Notes: generated by a model not told the origin, from the letters alone. 64,000 nt of DNA from Symsagittifera roscoffensis (GCF_963678635.1 NC_087066.1:54640312-54704311), one strand, 5' to 3'. Shown: positions 45,735 through 57,329, numbered from the stretch's first letter. Made by a program: numbers and translations.

Positions 45735-46490
45735 TCGAAAAACGCTATACTTTAAAACGCTGTTTTGCTGAAAAACATCATTCGTCTAACTTCAGACAGT
45801 TCACTTTACATGTTTTAATCCGTATTTGTCGTCTTAAAGTCATGTCGTTTTAATGTCATGTAGCCTTATTGTCTTGTGATCTTTTTTACTCAGCACCATG
45901 ACTAGTTTATTCAATTTAATTATTCACAAATGTCGAAAAGCTTTTCTAAGTTTGATTTTTATAGCACGCGTGTGCTTTCAAACTTCTTAATGCGTATACA
46001 AAGAGTTGTCCAAAAAACACATATTTTTTCTGGCTAAACACTTCATCAAAAGCACTCTGACTGCAAAAAGTTAACTCTTTTGCCAAAAAGTAACAATCAT
46101 ATACTGTGCTTACCAAGCTTTTGTACGCATTTTCATGAACATTATTTTCAAATCAAAAACGCTTTTTCTTGTAGCGTGTTTATTAATTTCGTGGTTTTGA
46201 AAAAAAATGTTTTGGTGCCGAGCAACTGCAATTCAATCGTCTATGGACCTCGTTTTACTATTATTATTTCTGGCGCAGTGATGTTCCTAGACATCTAAAC
46301 TTTTAAGGACCTCGTTTTATTATTAATATTTCTGGCATTGATCTTCCTAGACCTCTCAACTTTTCTTGATTTTGATACGCTTTCTGACTTGATACATCTC
46401 AGTTTTGGGGAGAAACAAGTGCTGATTGTTATGCAAAAAAATTCAAAATGCGTAAAGTGAGCGTACATTTCAAAATTATTGAAGAAAATT

Positions 46491-46640
46491 ACCTTAACTC
46501 ACCACAAGTTTAACTTCATTAAAACTTGTGGGGGAACTACCTTAATTACCTTAACTCACCTCAAGTTTACCTTCATTAAAACTTGTGGAGCAACTAGCTT
46601 AAGTTTTACATTAACTCACCTCAAGTTAACCTTGAAAATT
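46491..46640. repeat. ~50-bp tandem repeat in left duplicate
   Basis: About three units of TTAACTCACCTCAAGTTTACC followed by TTCATTAAAACTTGTGGGG and a short spacer. Its counterpart at 54441 has more units. Confidence 0.8.
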
Positions 46641-47499
46641 TAGCTTAACAGCTAAGGTAATTATTTTTTTAAAGTGTAATTTTTTCACTTTTTTTTGCAA
46701 AAATTATGTTTTTATTTCTCATGTAGTAAAGTCACTAAGTGAAAATAAGAAAATTCTTGAATTTGAAAAATTGTTCTTTTAAATGTGTCTTGTCGTGTTT
46801 GATGTTGGCAGATGACAAAAATCAACTTAACGAAAATCACAGTTTTTATCGCCTCCATATGCTAATGAAAATGTATGCAGACTTTTAAATTAGATTTTTG
46901 TTTTTAATAACTTCAGCTCCTTCCCACAGTTGAATAAAACGAGGAAAACGTTATTCTCTCATCAAAGCAAATAACTTTAACCTATTTCTCTTTTTCTTTT
47001 TTGCGCCCACTCAATTGGGCTGAACAAAGAGAGAAACACTTTGGCTTACAACAAAACTTCGCCAATGTTCTCAAAGCATCTATTTATTACAGATTTGCGA
47101 TAACAGATTTACGATTTTTAATGCAGAATTAGTACAAAGCATCTCTGACTACGATAACGGGTAAAACAAATCGAGTGTTATTTTAGTAATAGATATCATC
47201 TCTCTTTGTATCCACTTTGCTTTATGAAATAACTTATTGAAACGTAGTTTCCCCCAATCATAAGATATAACTCTTCTAAATTATGCTCTGAGTTTTTGCC
47301 CCAATTCATAATTGAGCTGCACAGATAACAACATTTTTGACTGAAATGTTCAGAAGAATTTTGAAAAAAAAATATATTGATTGACAACCAATCATAGGTG
47401 AAAGATAAAATACCAATTACCAAAATGTTAGAGTAGAGTTACAACCCTCTGCATTTGTTTAGAGGTCAATGAAGTGTGAAGAGGTCTGTTTCATAAGCG

Positions 47500-47688
47500 A
47501 TGGGTAAAAAAGCCACTGAGAAGCAGACCTCCTGCAGCTGTTGTTTCAAGCCCTTCGAGAATCCCAAAAGGCTTCCATGTGGCCACTGTGTCTGTGGTCA
47601 CAGAGACAACCAAAATTGTGCCGCAAAAATTTTATCCTCAGAAGACCGGTATGATAATATTCATCTGCAAAAGCTTTTAACTGAATAA
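47500..47688 (+). CDS. Small RING-like frame, left copy
   Basis: 62 codons from ATG to TAA. It contains C-x2-C-x11-C-x-H-x2-C (CSCCFKPFENPKRLPCGHCVC), the first half of a TRIM-type RING finger, then CGHRDNQNC instead of the usual final C-P-x-C pair. RING domains bind zinc and recruit E2 ubiquitin-conjugating enzymes; half a RING is unlikely to do so. It could be a truncated TRIM exon. The duplicated copy differs by one residue (I or S near the end). Host gene, pseudogene or exon is undecided. Confidence 0.45.
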   Translation: MGKKATEKQTSCSCCFKPFENPKRLPCGHCVCGHRDNQNCAAKILSSEDRYDNIHLQKLLTE

Positions 47689-48686
47689 CTTTAAGAAATC
47701 AACAAAGGAAACATAAGCAATGAAACATAACTTTGCCTTAATAATCAGTTTGAGTTAATATAGCATAAAAATAACTTTTTCAAAACCATCACCTGAAATA
47801 TCATCTGAAGTTATCACTAAGAAATCAGGTGTTTAGACCACACTTTTCACACTCTTTTTCTTTGCTTATATTGGTGCGGGTTGTTATTTGAGTAGTTTAA
47901 ATATAGAAATACAATGAGATGTCAATGGAATTGTTTTTGGGAAAAAAACAAGGAAAAAAACATTCCGTTCAAGCAGAAGAAAATTGAAAACATTTTTTTT
48001 TCGGTAAAGGGAAAAAATTCTGTCCAAAATATTCAGAAAATATGCCCGAGTTGATCTCCATAAACCGAAAATGCTTATCATACAATTTCATACATCCATT
48101 GTATGGAAAAGTGCTACTCATAAAATTTTCAAACAATTTACAAAAACCATTGAAAAATGATTCGAACTAGTTTGTGCGGCTATTTGATCCAAAAAAACAG
48201 TCTGGTGATGAAATTATGTTTTTTTGGGAAAAAATGGTTATCACGAAATTTCCATTTACGAAATTGTATGGCTAGCATTTTTTTTATGGCGACAACAAAA
48301 AATTTTCCAAATAATATTGAAATTGCCCCAAAATTTTTCTTGTTTTTTTTTAACCGCAAATACAATTTTGTACTCAAACAAGTATTTTCCAGAAATTTTT
48401 ATGCAAATTTTAATATTTTGTCTGCATAACATAGTCCTGGATACACAAAAGTTGTTTTTTTTACTGTTTCTCTGGATAATTTTTTCAAGCAGGCAAAAAC
48501 TCCTATTTCTTTTGTATGGCATGTTTTTATATGCCATGATCAATGTCTGATAATTTGAAAGTTCTAACTTTAAAAATAATCATCTCTGAAATTGTTTGCC
48601 AAATTAAAAAGTTTCATGCTCTCAGTATATGATTTGTGAAGAGTACTCTTACACAATTCAGGTCGTTTCCAATGCCTTGTAAATGC

Positions 48687-48691
48687 CAGAT
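48687..48691. repeat. Retrotransposon target-site duplication, left
   Basis: CAGAT, repeated at 62444-62448. At this end two extra bases (TG) lie between it and the LTR match. Confidence 0.6.
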
Positions 48692-48693
48692 TG

Positions 48694-48942
48694 TGATAAC
48701 TTAAGAAACAAAGAGTGCTAGTCAAGGCTTAATTCATCTTGTTAACTTGCACATAATGTCATGACAAAAAATTGTGACTACTTAAATCTTTCATAAGTTG
48801 ACTAGAGAGTGAAAGAATAAGCTTGTTTAAAATTATACCGAGGGTTGACAGGTCGATAGCGACCTTGAGAACCAACAGTAGATTAACGGCCTAGAACAGA
48901 ATGACGTCGTAGAACAACACATTTAAACAGCACCGCACCACA
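48694..48942 (-). repeat. 3' LTR (249 bp)
   Basis: On the minus strand it starts TGTGGTGCGGTGC and ends GTTATCA. It matches 62180-62443 along its length except for a ~15-nt A/T-rich insertion in the other copy and scattered substitutions. Confidence 0.9.
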
Positions 48943-48961
48943 TTTCCCCCTCTAGGGAAAA
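48943..48961 (-). promoter_or_regulatory. Polypurine tract
   Basis: The minus strand reads AGAGGGGGAAA immediately before the TGTGG start of the 3' LTR, as expected for the plus-strand primer site. Confidence 0.8.
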
Positions 48962-49113
48962 TTCAAATGGTACATTTGAAATTTTCAACAAGAACAACAA
49001 TAACGATAATCTGACCTGCAGATAAAGAAAAGCTCAACGAAAAGCAAGTATAGCACTATGAGGAGTTTTGATAAATGTACTGATAAATGAGTATTGATAA
49101 ATGACAAGAGAGT

Positions 49114-49740
49114 TTACTTTTCGGTACGTCGCAACAGGTTATCCGACGAGATGATACAAGGGAATCGAGTGAACTTCTTACTAAATCCCCCGGCCTCATT
49201 GGGAGAACGGACCCTGGAGTGTCCCGCTTGAAATTCTGATTCTTGACTGATCATGGCAAAACGGACCTTTCTGTTCGGAGATGCTGGAATTGAGGTAGAT
49301 GGCAAGGAAGAGTGAACTAAATTCACAGAATGTCGAATCGGGTTGCCATAAAATGAAGTTTGCTTTTTATGACGAGAGGAAGTACGAGATGAACTGGATG
49401 CTGAGGAGATATTTTTTTTCTAGATCCGAAATAAAACCTGACACATCGCGGTTGGAAGGGCCAAATGTTGCCAGATTTGAATTAGAAAACTCCTGCAATT
49501 TCGGGACAGACGACTCATCATGAGATGAGATAGATATCAAGTCTGGGCATGAGATAAGCGTATCTTTAGTAGGAGAAAGTGATTTCGATTTTATACTTAT
49601 AGGTACCTCCGCCAGTAGATTTCCAGATGTAGATGATGAAGCCATAAGGTCCACCACCGGAGTAGTGTCCTGAGGAATAGGAATAGACTGTATGCCTGGG
49701 GCATCCGAGACCAATTTGTTCCCCGATTGACTGTTTTGGC
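49114..49740 (-). pseudogene. 3' end of the polyprotein, left copy
   Basis: Two frames (49367-49714 and 49114-49326) of a Ser/Pro-rich tail (TTPVVDLMASSSTSGN; SSLPSTSIPASPNRKV) separated by a frameshift near an T-run at about 49410. They follow the integrase C-terminal domain and end about 170 nt before the polypurine tract. No env-like feature seen. Confidence 0.6.
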
Positions 49741-49797
49741 CGTGATCCGAGATCTCGGGTTAGACGGCTTTAGGGGTCGATTATCTTCCGGCGACGT

Positions 49798-50550
49798 TTA
49801 TGACGACGTTGACACAATAGGGCGCTTTTGCCCCTTTTTGACAGGCGTTGCTTGTTTGCCTGAAAAACTTAGACCCGCTAATTTAAGGCGCACCGCAAGA
49901 TGATTTCTCCTTATCACTTTACCCTTGTCCGTAATATATGTAGACCCAGTAACACTCACAATTGTACCTTTGAAAGGTTTGAAAAGTTCCCGACCAGATT
50001 TCCTATGTAGAAATTTCCGAAAAATTTTGACTTTTCTCGGTTCATTCAAAACTAAATAATCCAAACTACGTTTTGGCTGAGACGGAAGAGTTTGTTCAGC
50101 CGGCATCTGATTCCGGAACCGGAGAGTCCCCGCGGATAATTTAGATATAAGTGTAGCTGCAAGTACTTGATTCCGCTCTGTTAGTGTCCGAAGGGCTTTG
50201 ACTCCCTCTTGGTGTGAAAGAGATTTCTTCAGGGTCAACCACTGACTCGCTGACTTGGCCAAATTCTCCAGTGTACGATAATGAGGAGTTTCCGCAATTG
50301 ACTCTGTCTTTCCCCCAAAATAAGGTGACCCTGACGAGCTACACTGTCCTTTCTTAACGAGCTTGTTGCGAGGTCGGCTGTCACACTGCTCCCGACGCCG
50401 TTCAGTGGTTAGTAGGTCACGCTCCAATTGTTGATTATCTAAATTAACGCTTGTAGAAAATCGTTCTGCCGCAAGAGATAACTCCGTGTTCGGAATACGA
50501 CCAAAAAGTAGTTCAAAAGGTGAGACCCCAGTTACAGAGTTCTTAGTCAC
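49798..50550 (-). pseudogene. Integrase C-terminal part, left copy
   Basis: A 250-codon frame: VTGVSPFELLFGR at the start, a motif common after Ty3 integrase cores; then a basic region; then a small beta-rich module (PFKGTIVSV...VIRRNHLAVRL) like the GPY/F domain that binds DNA. The first residues overlap a frameshift that separates it from the core. The protein is identical in the right copy. Confidence 0.75.
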
Positions 50551-50559
50551 CGAATATCT

Positions 50560-51866
50560 TCAATAATATGCTTAAGCGTATCTTGTTTATTAGAAAAATC
50601 TGGACTCAAGCGAGAAGCCCCCAAACGACGCTTAATGGTTTGGATGGAACGTTCCATCAGACCACAACCACGATAGTCACCGACCGGGTTTTTTTTATCT
50701 TTACAAAAGGACTGAACTAATTTGTTTTTAAAACTTGAATACTGGTCAGTCTTGATTGTCTTTGGGATACTATGTTATTGATTATACGATTTTAGAAACT
50801 TGATTATCTTCCTACCCCCCGTAGAACGTGTAATCGTAGCTGACGGATATTCACAATACCGGTCGATAGCGACCAAGATATAAATACTGTTACCATCAGA
50901 ATCGAGGAGAGGATCCGCATAGTCGAGGTGGAGCTCCTCATTAGGACCAGATAGATGGGGTGAAGGTTTAGTCGAGTTAAGCGAAGCGTTAGCTTTAAGA
51001 TTCTTACCAATTTTCGTGCATTGAGGACAATCTTTGCACAGTTGAACAATATCACGATGCATACGAGGCCACCAAATATATTGGGCTGCATCGACCATGG
51101 CAAGCTGACCCGCATGCGACCTGTGAAGGCGGGCAAGGAGAGATTTTCGTAGACAAGTGGGGATAGCAATCCGGTTATCCACTACAACATAACCATCGAC
51201 TACCGCTGCACAATGCCAAAAGGATTTTAAGTAAGCGTCTGTTCGACAAAAGCCTTCATAGACGCGATTAATCAAGGCTCGTTTCATCAACCGAAGACTA
51301 GGTTCTTCATCAGTAAATTTCGATAGCGCGTCGGAAACCGGAATACTCACCAAGCCCGATAACGACTTCTGATCCGGGGCGACAACTGAAGACTTAAGAA
51401 TCTCCAGGCTGTGAACTGATTGCACAGCACGACCCACTGGTCCAATCTTTCGTAGCCTCCTCAAACGGAAGTTTGTCAGAATCCGGGCATACTGGCCCTT
51501 CAATGCCACCGCACGCTGCGATGAAGTCGGACGTCTTGGGCGAACTGCCCCCGCGCGAAACCGCGGCCGGGCACGATCAGAGGAGAACCATTGCTGGTTT
51601 ACAGGAATAAATTGAATTAGCAACTGCTCGAAACTATCATTTGCATTAGTATCCATCACAACAGTCTGAAAAAGAAAGGGGCCGAATAATACGAAGATAC
51701 ACCAGTAAATCCAAAAGTAGATATTAATCCCGAAGATATCAATGAAATCAGGAAGCATTCCACGATCGAGAATTACCGTACTAAATAACCAAACGAAAAT
51801 CCAGATTGGCAGATAGTTTGGAACACATGCTTTGAAAGTGAGAGTTAATGAATTAAACCAGCTCAA
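50560..51866 (-). pseudogene. Integrase core with hydrophobic N-terminal extension, left copy
   Basis: The 363-codon frame 51866-50775 starts with two strongly hydrophobic stretches (residues ~18-33 and ~44-71, for example YFWIYWCIFVLFGPFLF). It continues with a basic linker (DRARPRFRAGAVRPRR) and then the HHCC zinc-binding module (HRSHAGQLAM...CKDCPQC) and the first catalytic aspartate (HLDYADP). A TAA interrupts the frame after KSYNQ. The same frame then carries the second aspartate (KTDQYSSFK, near 50745) and the glutamate (LMERSIQT, near 50655). Integrase joins the cDNA to the genome. Hydrophobic segments in this position are unusual for the family. Confidence 0.8.
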
Positions 51867-52330
51867 AGCTGATTTGACAGAATTTTGAAAACTAATTCTG
51901 ACGCCCTCTAGCGGAGAAGTAACAAGCGAATTGAACTGATTAAATAATTCGTTATAACCAAAGGCGAAAAAAGAACCGACCTCAAGCGGTTTCAGTCTTT
52001 GAGACGAATCTCAAATTTCCAAATTATTGAAGCCCTCAGCCGACTGAATGTCATTAGACAAGATTAAATTCGATGCTGAATCCAATAAAGTATCCTGGAC
52101 GGGACAAAAGGCCCGAGACCGACAATGATTAACCAACTCGATTGAATTTATCGAAGATGGTAGCACTTTTGCCGGGTTGTCCCCCGACGTAGCGAATAAT
52201 CCATCGGATAAAACCTCTGATGATGAACAGTCCCGCACCCAACAATCCAAAAAAAATACAAGCATCGAAAAATTGGCTAATAAACTTAACCACATATTGC
52301 TCGTCAAAATTACTCGGACGCGGTGCCTCA
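51867..52330 (-). pseudogene. Spacer between RNase H and integrase, left copy
   Basis: Open in pieces: a frame ending GFNNLEI at a TGA (52011) continues in the same frame past the stop (DSSQRLKPLEVGSFFAFGY) into the hydrophobic extension of the integrase frame. With the RNase H tail it makes a spacer of well over 200 codons. Confidence 0.6.
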
Positions 52331-52650
52331 AAAGTTGGAAAACGTGATAAATAAACCACTATTCCCAGTTTACAACCAGAAATATGAAAAATATCGAAGT
52401 CAAAAGGCAAAAACCTATCGTCCCATCTGGTCAAGCGTGATTGATGGGTCTTGTTACCCCTATTAGTCTTAAGAGCCGAGGTAATCGCTTTATGAGCTGT
52501 TAGTACCACAAAATGATTACCCAATAGATAACTGCGGAAATGCTCAAATGACCAGACAATAGCGAGAAGCTCCAACTCGTTTGTACTATACTTCTTTTCA
52601 TGGTCATTGAGGAAACGCGAAGCAAATGCAATAGGGATCCAAACGTTCAA
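52129..52650 (-). pseudogene. RNase H domain and hydrophobic tail, left copy
   Basis: The pattern IAFASRFLNDHEKKYSTNELE, then LLAIVWSFEHFRSYLLG, is the Ty3 RNase H core that degrades the RNA template. Two active-site aspartates seen in the right copy are replaced here: LTAHKA for LTDHKA and VVYLSRFP for VDYLSRFP. After the domain a hydrophobic stretch (IFFGLLGAGLFIIRGFIRWII) follows. Confidence 0.8.
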
Positions 52651-52680
52651 TTCTACTTCTTGCTCTAATGCCGCTCCCAG

Positions 52681-53516
52681 ACCACTATGACTGGCATCGC
52701 ATTTTACTCATGTTTTCCGATTTTGGTCATAATGGAATATCTTTGTGATATTCGCGATCAATTGGAGAATATTCACAAAAGCCGATTGTTGATCCTCCCC
52801 CACAAAAACTTGCTTTTGTTACTCGCTTTCAGCGATGGACGGAGTTGGTCCGAAAAGACCTAAAGAATTGGCAAAAAGCGTTGTAAATGGTTGAGAATGC
52901 CCATAAAAGACAGAAGTTGTTTTAACAACTTAGGGGGTTCAAGAGCTAATACAGCATCAATTTTAGAACGTTTTGGCCTATAGCCTTCTGAGTCAATATC
53001 ATAATCCAACCAAGACAGCTCATTCAACGAGAATTCGATATTTTAAGGGCGAAACCCTCCTCATCCAATCTGTCGAATACTTTCTCCACAAGAATATTTT
53101 GATGCACTACTGATCCTTTCGAAACTATGAGGATATCATCCAAGAAACAGAAAACTCCCGATAAACCTTGAAGAGTATTATTCATCGCTTTTTAGAACTC
53201 CTTAGGCATATCCATAAGCCCATAAAAACGAGTCTTAAACCGATACGTGCCAGTTTGTTCCCCACAAACTATTTTAAAGTTACACTGACTACTATCTCCT
53301 TCACTAAGCGGAATCTGACTAAAGGCATAATTCAAATCCAACGACGTGAACCAAACATCGCCAACCTTGTCTGACGTGATGATCTGGGCTGCTGAGTCCA
53401 ACAATTCCAATAAATTTGGCATCTGATATTGGTTTTCAGGTATCTGATCATTCATGGGCTTTGCATCCATAGCAAATTTAACTGAACCAACCCTCTTTGC
53501 CGTAATTACTATCGTA
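52681..53516 (-). pseudogene. Truncated reverse transcriptase, left copy
   Basis: Fragments of RT in shifting frames: MNDQIPENQYQMPNLLELL, FTSLDLNYAFSQIPL, the catalytic box FCFLDDILIVSKGS (near 53140), and the connection region near 52900. The N-terminal RT, protease and gag are absent because the duplication breakpoint lies at about 53516. Confidence 0.75.
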
Positions 53517-54440
53517 GACTACACCCGCTAAAAGAACAAATTTACAACCGTAGTATTTTTCATAATAGTTTTTTTGTCATCAAACTGAATGATGATCAAT
53601 TTTGTTGTAAAATTTTTCGTGGAAAACATAATTGAATAATTTGAATTTTTCTTAGTGATTTATGCTGGCCGGCAAAAAGGCGAAAACTGTTAAGATAACA
53701 AGCGCTTTTGTTGGTACTTTAAAACGCTATACTTTAAAACGCTGTTTTGCTGAGAAACATCATTCGCCTAACTTCAGACAGTTCACCTTACATGTTTTAT
53801 TTCGTATTTGTCGTCTTAAAGTCATGTCGTTTTAATGTCATGTAGCCTTATTGTCTTGTGGTCGTTTTTACTCAGCACCATGACTAGTTTATTCAATTTA
53901 ATTATTCACAAATGTCGAAAAGCTTTTCTAAGTTTGATTGTTATAGCACGCGTGTGCGTTCAAACTTGTTAATGCGTATGCAAAGAGTTGTAAATAGAAC
54001 ACATATTTTTTTCTGGCTAAAAACTTCATCAAAAGCGCTCTGCTCACAAAAAGCTAACTCTTTTTGCCAAAAACTAACAATTATACTCTGTGCTTACCAA
54101 GCTTTTGTACGCATTTTCTTGACTTTTTTTCAAATCAAAAAAGCTTTTTCTTGAAGCGTGTTTATTAATTGCGTGGTTTTGATAAAAATTGTTTTGGTGC
54201 CGAGCAACTGCATTTCAATCGTCTAAGGACCTTGTTTCACTATTATTTTTTCTGGCGCGGTGATGTTCCTAGACATCTAAGCTCTTAAGGACCTCGTTTT
54301 ATGATTAATAATTCTGGCATTGATCTTCCTAGACCTCTCAACTTTTCTTGATTTTGATGCGACTTGATACATCTCAGTAAAGTGAGCAATAAATTCAAAT
54401 TGCGTAAAGTGAGCGTACACTTCAAAATTATTGAGGAAAT

Positions 54441-54725
54441 TTACTTTAATTCACCTCAAATTTAACTTCATTAAAGTTTGGGGGGAGGGGGGGGGGGGAG
54501 AACTACATTAAATTTTACCTTAACTCATCTCAAGCTTACCTTCATTAAAACTTGTGGGGAACTACCTTAAACTTCACATTAACTCACCTCAAGATTACCT
54601 TCATTAAAGTTTGTGGGGCAACTACGTTAAGTTTTACCCTATTTCACCTCAAGTTTAACTTCATTAAGACTTGTGGGGCAACTAGCTTAAGTTTTACATT
54701 AACTCACCTCAAGTTAACCTTGAAA
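54441..54725. repeat. ~50-bp tandem repeat in right duplicate, expanded
   Basis: About five to six units of the same repeat; a poly-G tract (54480-54501) interrupts the first spacer. Confidence 0.8.
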
Positions 54726-55592
54726 ATTTAGCTTAACAGTTAAGGTAATTTTTTTTAGAGTGTAACTTTTTCACTTTTTTTGCGAAAACTATTTTTTTTA
54801 TTTCTCATGTAGTAAAGTCACTAAGTGAAAATAAGAAAATTCTTGAATTTGAAAAATTGTTCTTTTAAATGTGTCTTGTCGTGTTTGATGTTGGCAGATG
54901 ACAAAAATCAACTTAACGAAAATCACAGTTTTTATCGCCTCCATATGCTAATAAAAATATATGCAGACTTTTAAATTAGATTTTTGTTTTTAATAACTTC
55001 AGCTCCTTCCCACAGTTGAATAAAACGAGGAAAACGTTATTCTCTCATCAAAGCAAATAACTTTAACCTATTTCTCTTTTTCTTTTTTGCGCCCACTCAA
55101 TTGGGCTGAACAAAGAGAGAAACACTTTGGCTTACAACAAAACTTCGCCAATGTTCTCAAAGCATCTATTTATTACAGATTTGCGATAACAGATTTACGA
55201 TTTTTAATGCAGAATTACTACAAAGCATCTCTGACTACGATAAGGGGTAAAACAAATCGAGTGTTATTTTAGTAATAGATATCATCTCTCTTTGTATCCA
55301 CTTTGCTTTATGAAATAATTTATTGAAACGTAGTTTCCCCCAATCATCAGATATAATTTTTCTAAATTATGCTCTAAGTTTTTGCCCCAATTCATAATTG
55401 AGCTGCACAGATAACAACATTTTTGACTGAAATTTTCGGAAGAATTTTGAAAAAAATATATACTGATTGACAACCAATCATAGGTGAAAGATCAAATACC
55501 AATTACCAAAATGTTAGAGTAGAGTTACAACCGTCTGCATTTGTTTAGAGGTCAAAGGTCAATGAAGTGTGAAGAGGTCTGTTTCATAAGCG

Positions 55593-55781
55593 ATGGGTAA
55601 AAAAGCCACTGAGAAGCAGACCTCCTGCAGCTGTTGTTTCAAGCCCTTCGAGAATCCCAAAAGGCTTCCATGTGGCCACTGTGTCTGTGGTCACAGAGAC
55701 AACCAAAATTGTGCCGCAAAAATTTTATCCTCAGAAGACCGGTATGATAATAGTCATCTGCAAAAGCTTTTAACTGAATAA
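55593..55781 (+). CDS. Small RING-like frame, right copy
   Basis: Same 62-codon frame as at 47500 with a single amino-acid change (RYDNSHLQ for RYDNIHLQ). It lies in the flank part of the right duplicate. The reading frame has survived in both copies, but the duplication is too young for that to prove selection. Confidence 0.45.
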   Translation: MGKKATEKQTSCSCCFKPFENPKRLPCGHCVCGHRDNQNCAAKILSSEDRYDNSHLQKLLTE

Positions 55782-56125
55782 CTTTAAGAAATCGACAAAG
55801 GAAACATAAGCAATGAAACATAACTTTGCTTTAATAATCATTTTGAGTTAATATACCATAAAAATAACTTTTTCAAAACCATCCCCTGAAAAATCATCTG
55901 AAGTTATCACTAAGAAATCAGGTGTTTAGACCACACTTTTCACACTCTTTTTCTTTGCTTGTATTGGTGTGAGTTGTTATTTGAGTAGTTTAAATATGGA
56001 ATTACAATGAGATGTCAATGGAATTGTTTTTGGGAAAAAAACAAGGAAAAAAACATTCCGTTCAAGCAGAAGAAAATTGAAAACATTTTTTTTTCGGTAA
56101 AGGGAAAAAATGCTGTCCAAAATAT

Positions 56126-56540
56126 TCAAAAAATATGCCCGAGTTGATCTCCATAAACCGAAAATGCTGAGGAGATATTTCTTTCTAGATCCGAATTAAA
56201 ACCTGACACATCGCGGTTGGAAGGGCCAAATGTTGCCAGATTTGAATTAGAAAACTCCTGCAATTTCGGGACAGACGACTCATCATGAGATGAGATAGAT
56301 ATCAAGTCTGGGCATGAGATAAGCGTATCTTTAGTAGGAGAAAGTGATTTCGATTTTATACTTATAGGTACCTCCGCCAGTAGATTTCCAGATGTAGATG
56401 ATGAAGCCATAAGGTCCACCACCGGAGTAGTGTCCTGAGGAATAGGAATAGACTGTATGCCTGGGGCATCCGAGACCAATTTGTTCCCCGATTGACTGTT
56501 TTGGCCGTGATCCGAGATCTCGGGTTAGACGGCTTTAGGG
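56126..56540 (-). pseudogene. 3' tail of polyprotein, right copy, cut by deletion
   Basis: Same Ser/Pro-rich tail as at 49.4-49.7 kb, but truncated at about 56165 where it joins non-element flank; the distal tail, polypurine tract and LTR copy are missing. Confidence 0.7.
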
Positions 56541-56562
56541 GTCGATTATCTTCCGGCGACGT

Positions 56563-57315
56563 TTATGACGACGTTGACACAATAGGGCGCTTTTGCCCCT
56601 TTTTGACAGGCGTTGCTTGTTTGCCTGAAAAACTTAGACCCGCTAATTTAAGGCGCACCGCAAGATGATTTCTCCTTATCACTTTACCCTTGTCCGTAAT
56701 ATATGTAGACCCAGTAACACTCACAATTGTACCTTTGAAAGGTTTGAAAAGTTCCCGACCAGATTTCCTATGTAGAAATTTCCGAAAAATTTTGACTTTT
56801 CTCGGTTCATTCAAAACTAAATAATCCAAACTACGTTTTGGCTGAGACGGAAGAGTTTGTTCAGCCGGCATCTGATTCCGGAACCGGAGAGTCCCCGCGG
56901 ATAATTTAGATATAAGTGTAGCTGCAAGTACTTGATTCCGCTCTGTTAGTGTCCGAAGGGCTTTGACTCCCTCTTGGTGTGAAAGAGATTTCTTCAGGGT
57001 CAACCACTGACTCGCTGACTTGGCCAAATTCTCCAGTGTACGATAATGAGGAGTTTCCGCAATTGACTCTGTCTTTCCCCCAAAATAAGGTGACCCTGAC
57101 GAGCTACACTGTCCTTTCTTAACGAGCTTGTTGCGAGGTCGGCTGTCACACTGCTCCCGACGCCGTTCAGTGGTTAGTAGGTCACGCTCCAATTGTTGAT
57201 TATCTAAATTAACGCTTGTAGAAAATCGTTCTGCCGCAAGAGATAACTCCGTGTTCGGAATACGACCAAAAAGTAGTTCAAAAGGTGAGACCCCAGTTAC
57301 AGAGTTCTTAGTCAC
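56563..57315 (-). pseudogene. Integrase C-terminal part, right copy
   Basis: Identical protein to 49798-50550. The DNA also looks identical across this stretch, while sequence just beyond 57320 already differs from the left copy. Confidence 0.75.
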
Positions 57316-57329
57316 CGAATATCCTCAAC

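Larger units (their letters stand above)
45735..53516. repeat. Left copy of a tandem segmental duplication
   Basis: The 45735-48070 part matches 53718-56163. The retrotransposon part (about 49400-53516) matches 56166-60297. The left copy additionally holds 48072-49399 with the 3' LTR, which is missing on the right. The left end at 45735 lies in flanking non-element DNA, the right end inside the reverse transcriptase region. Confidence 0.88.

Noticed and set aside
48224-48550. A hydrophobic 108-codon frame as a membrane protein
   Set aside because: It lies in T-rich DNA where hydrophobic codons arise by composition, and the opposite strand is equally open.
54480-54501. Poly-G tract as a telomere or quadruplex element
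   Set aside because: A single short tract inside a minisatellite spacer, absent from the duplicate copy; more likely slippage or a sequencing effect.
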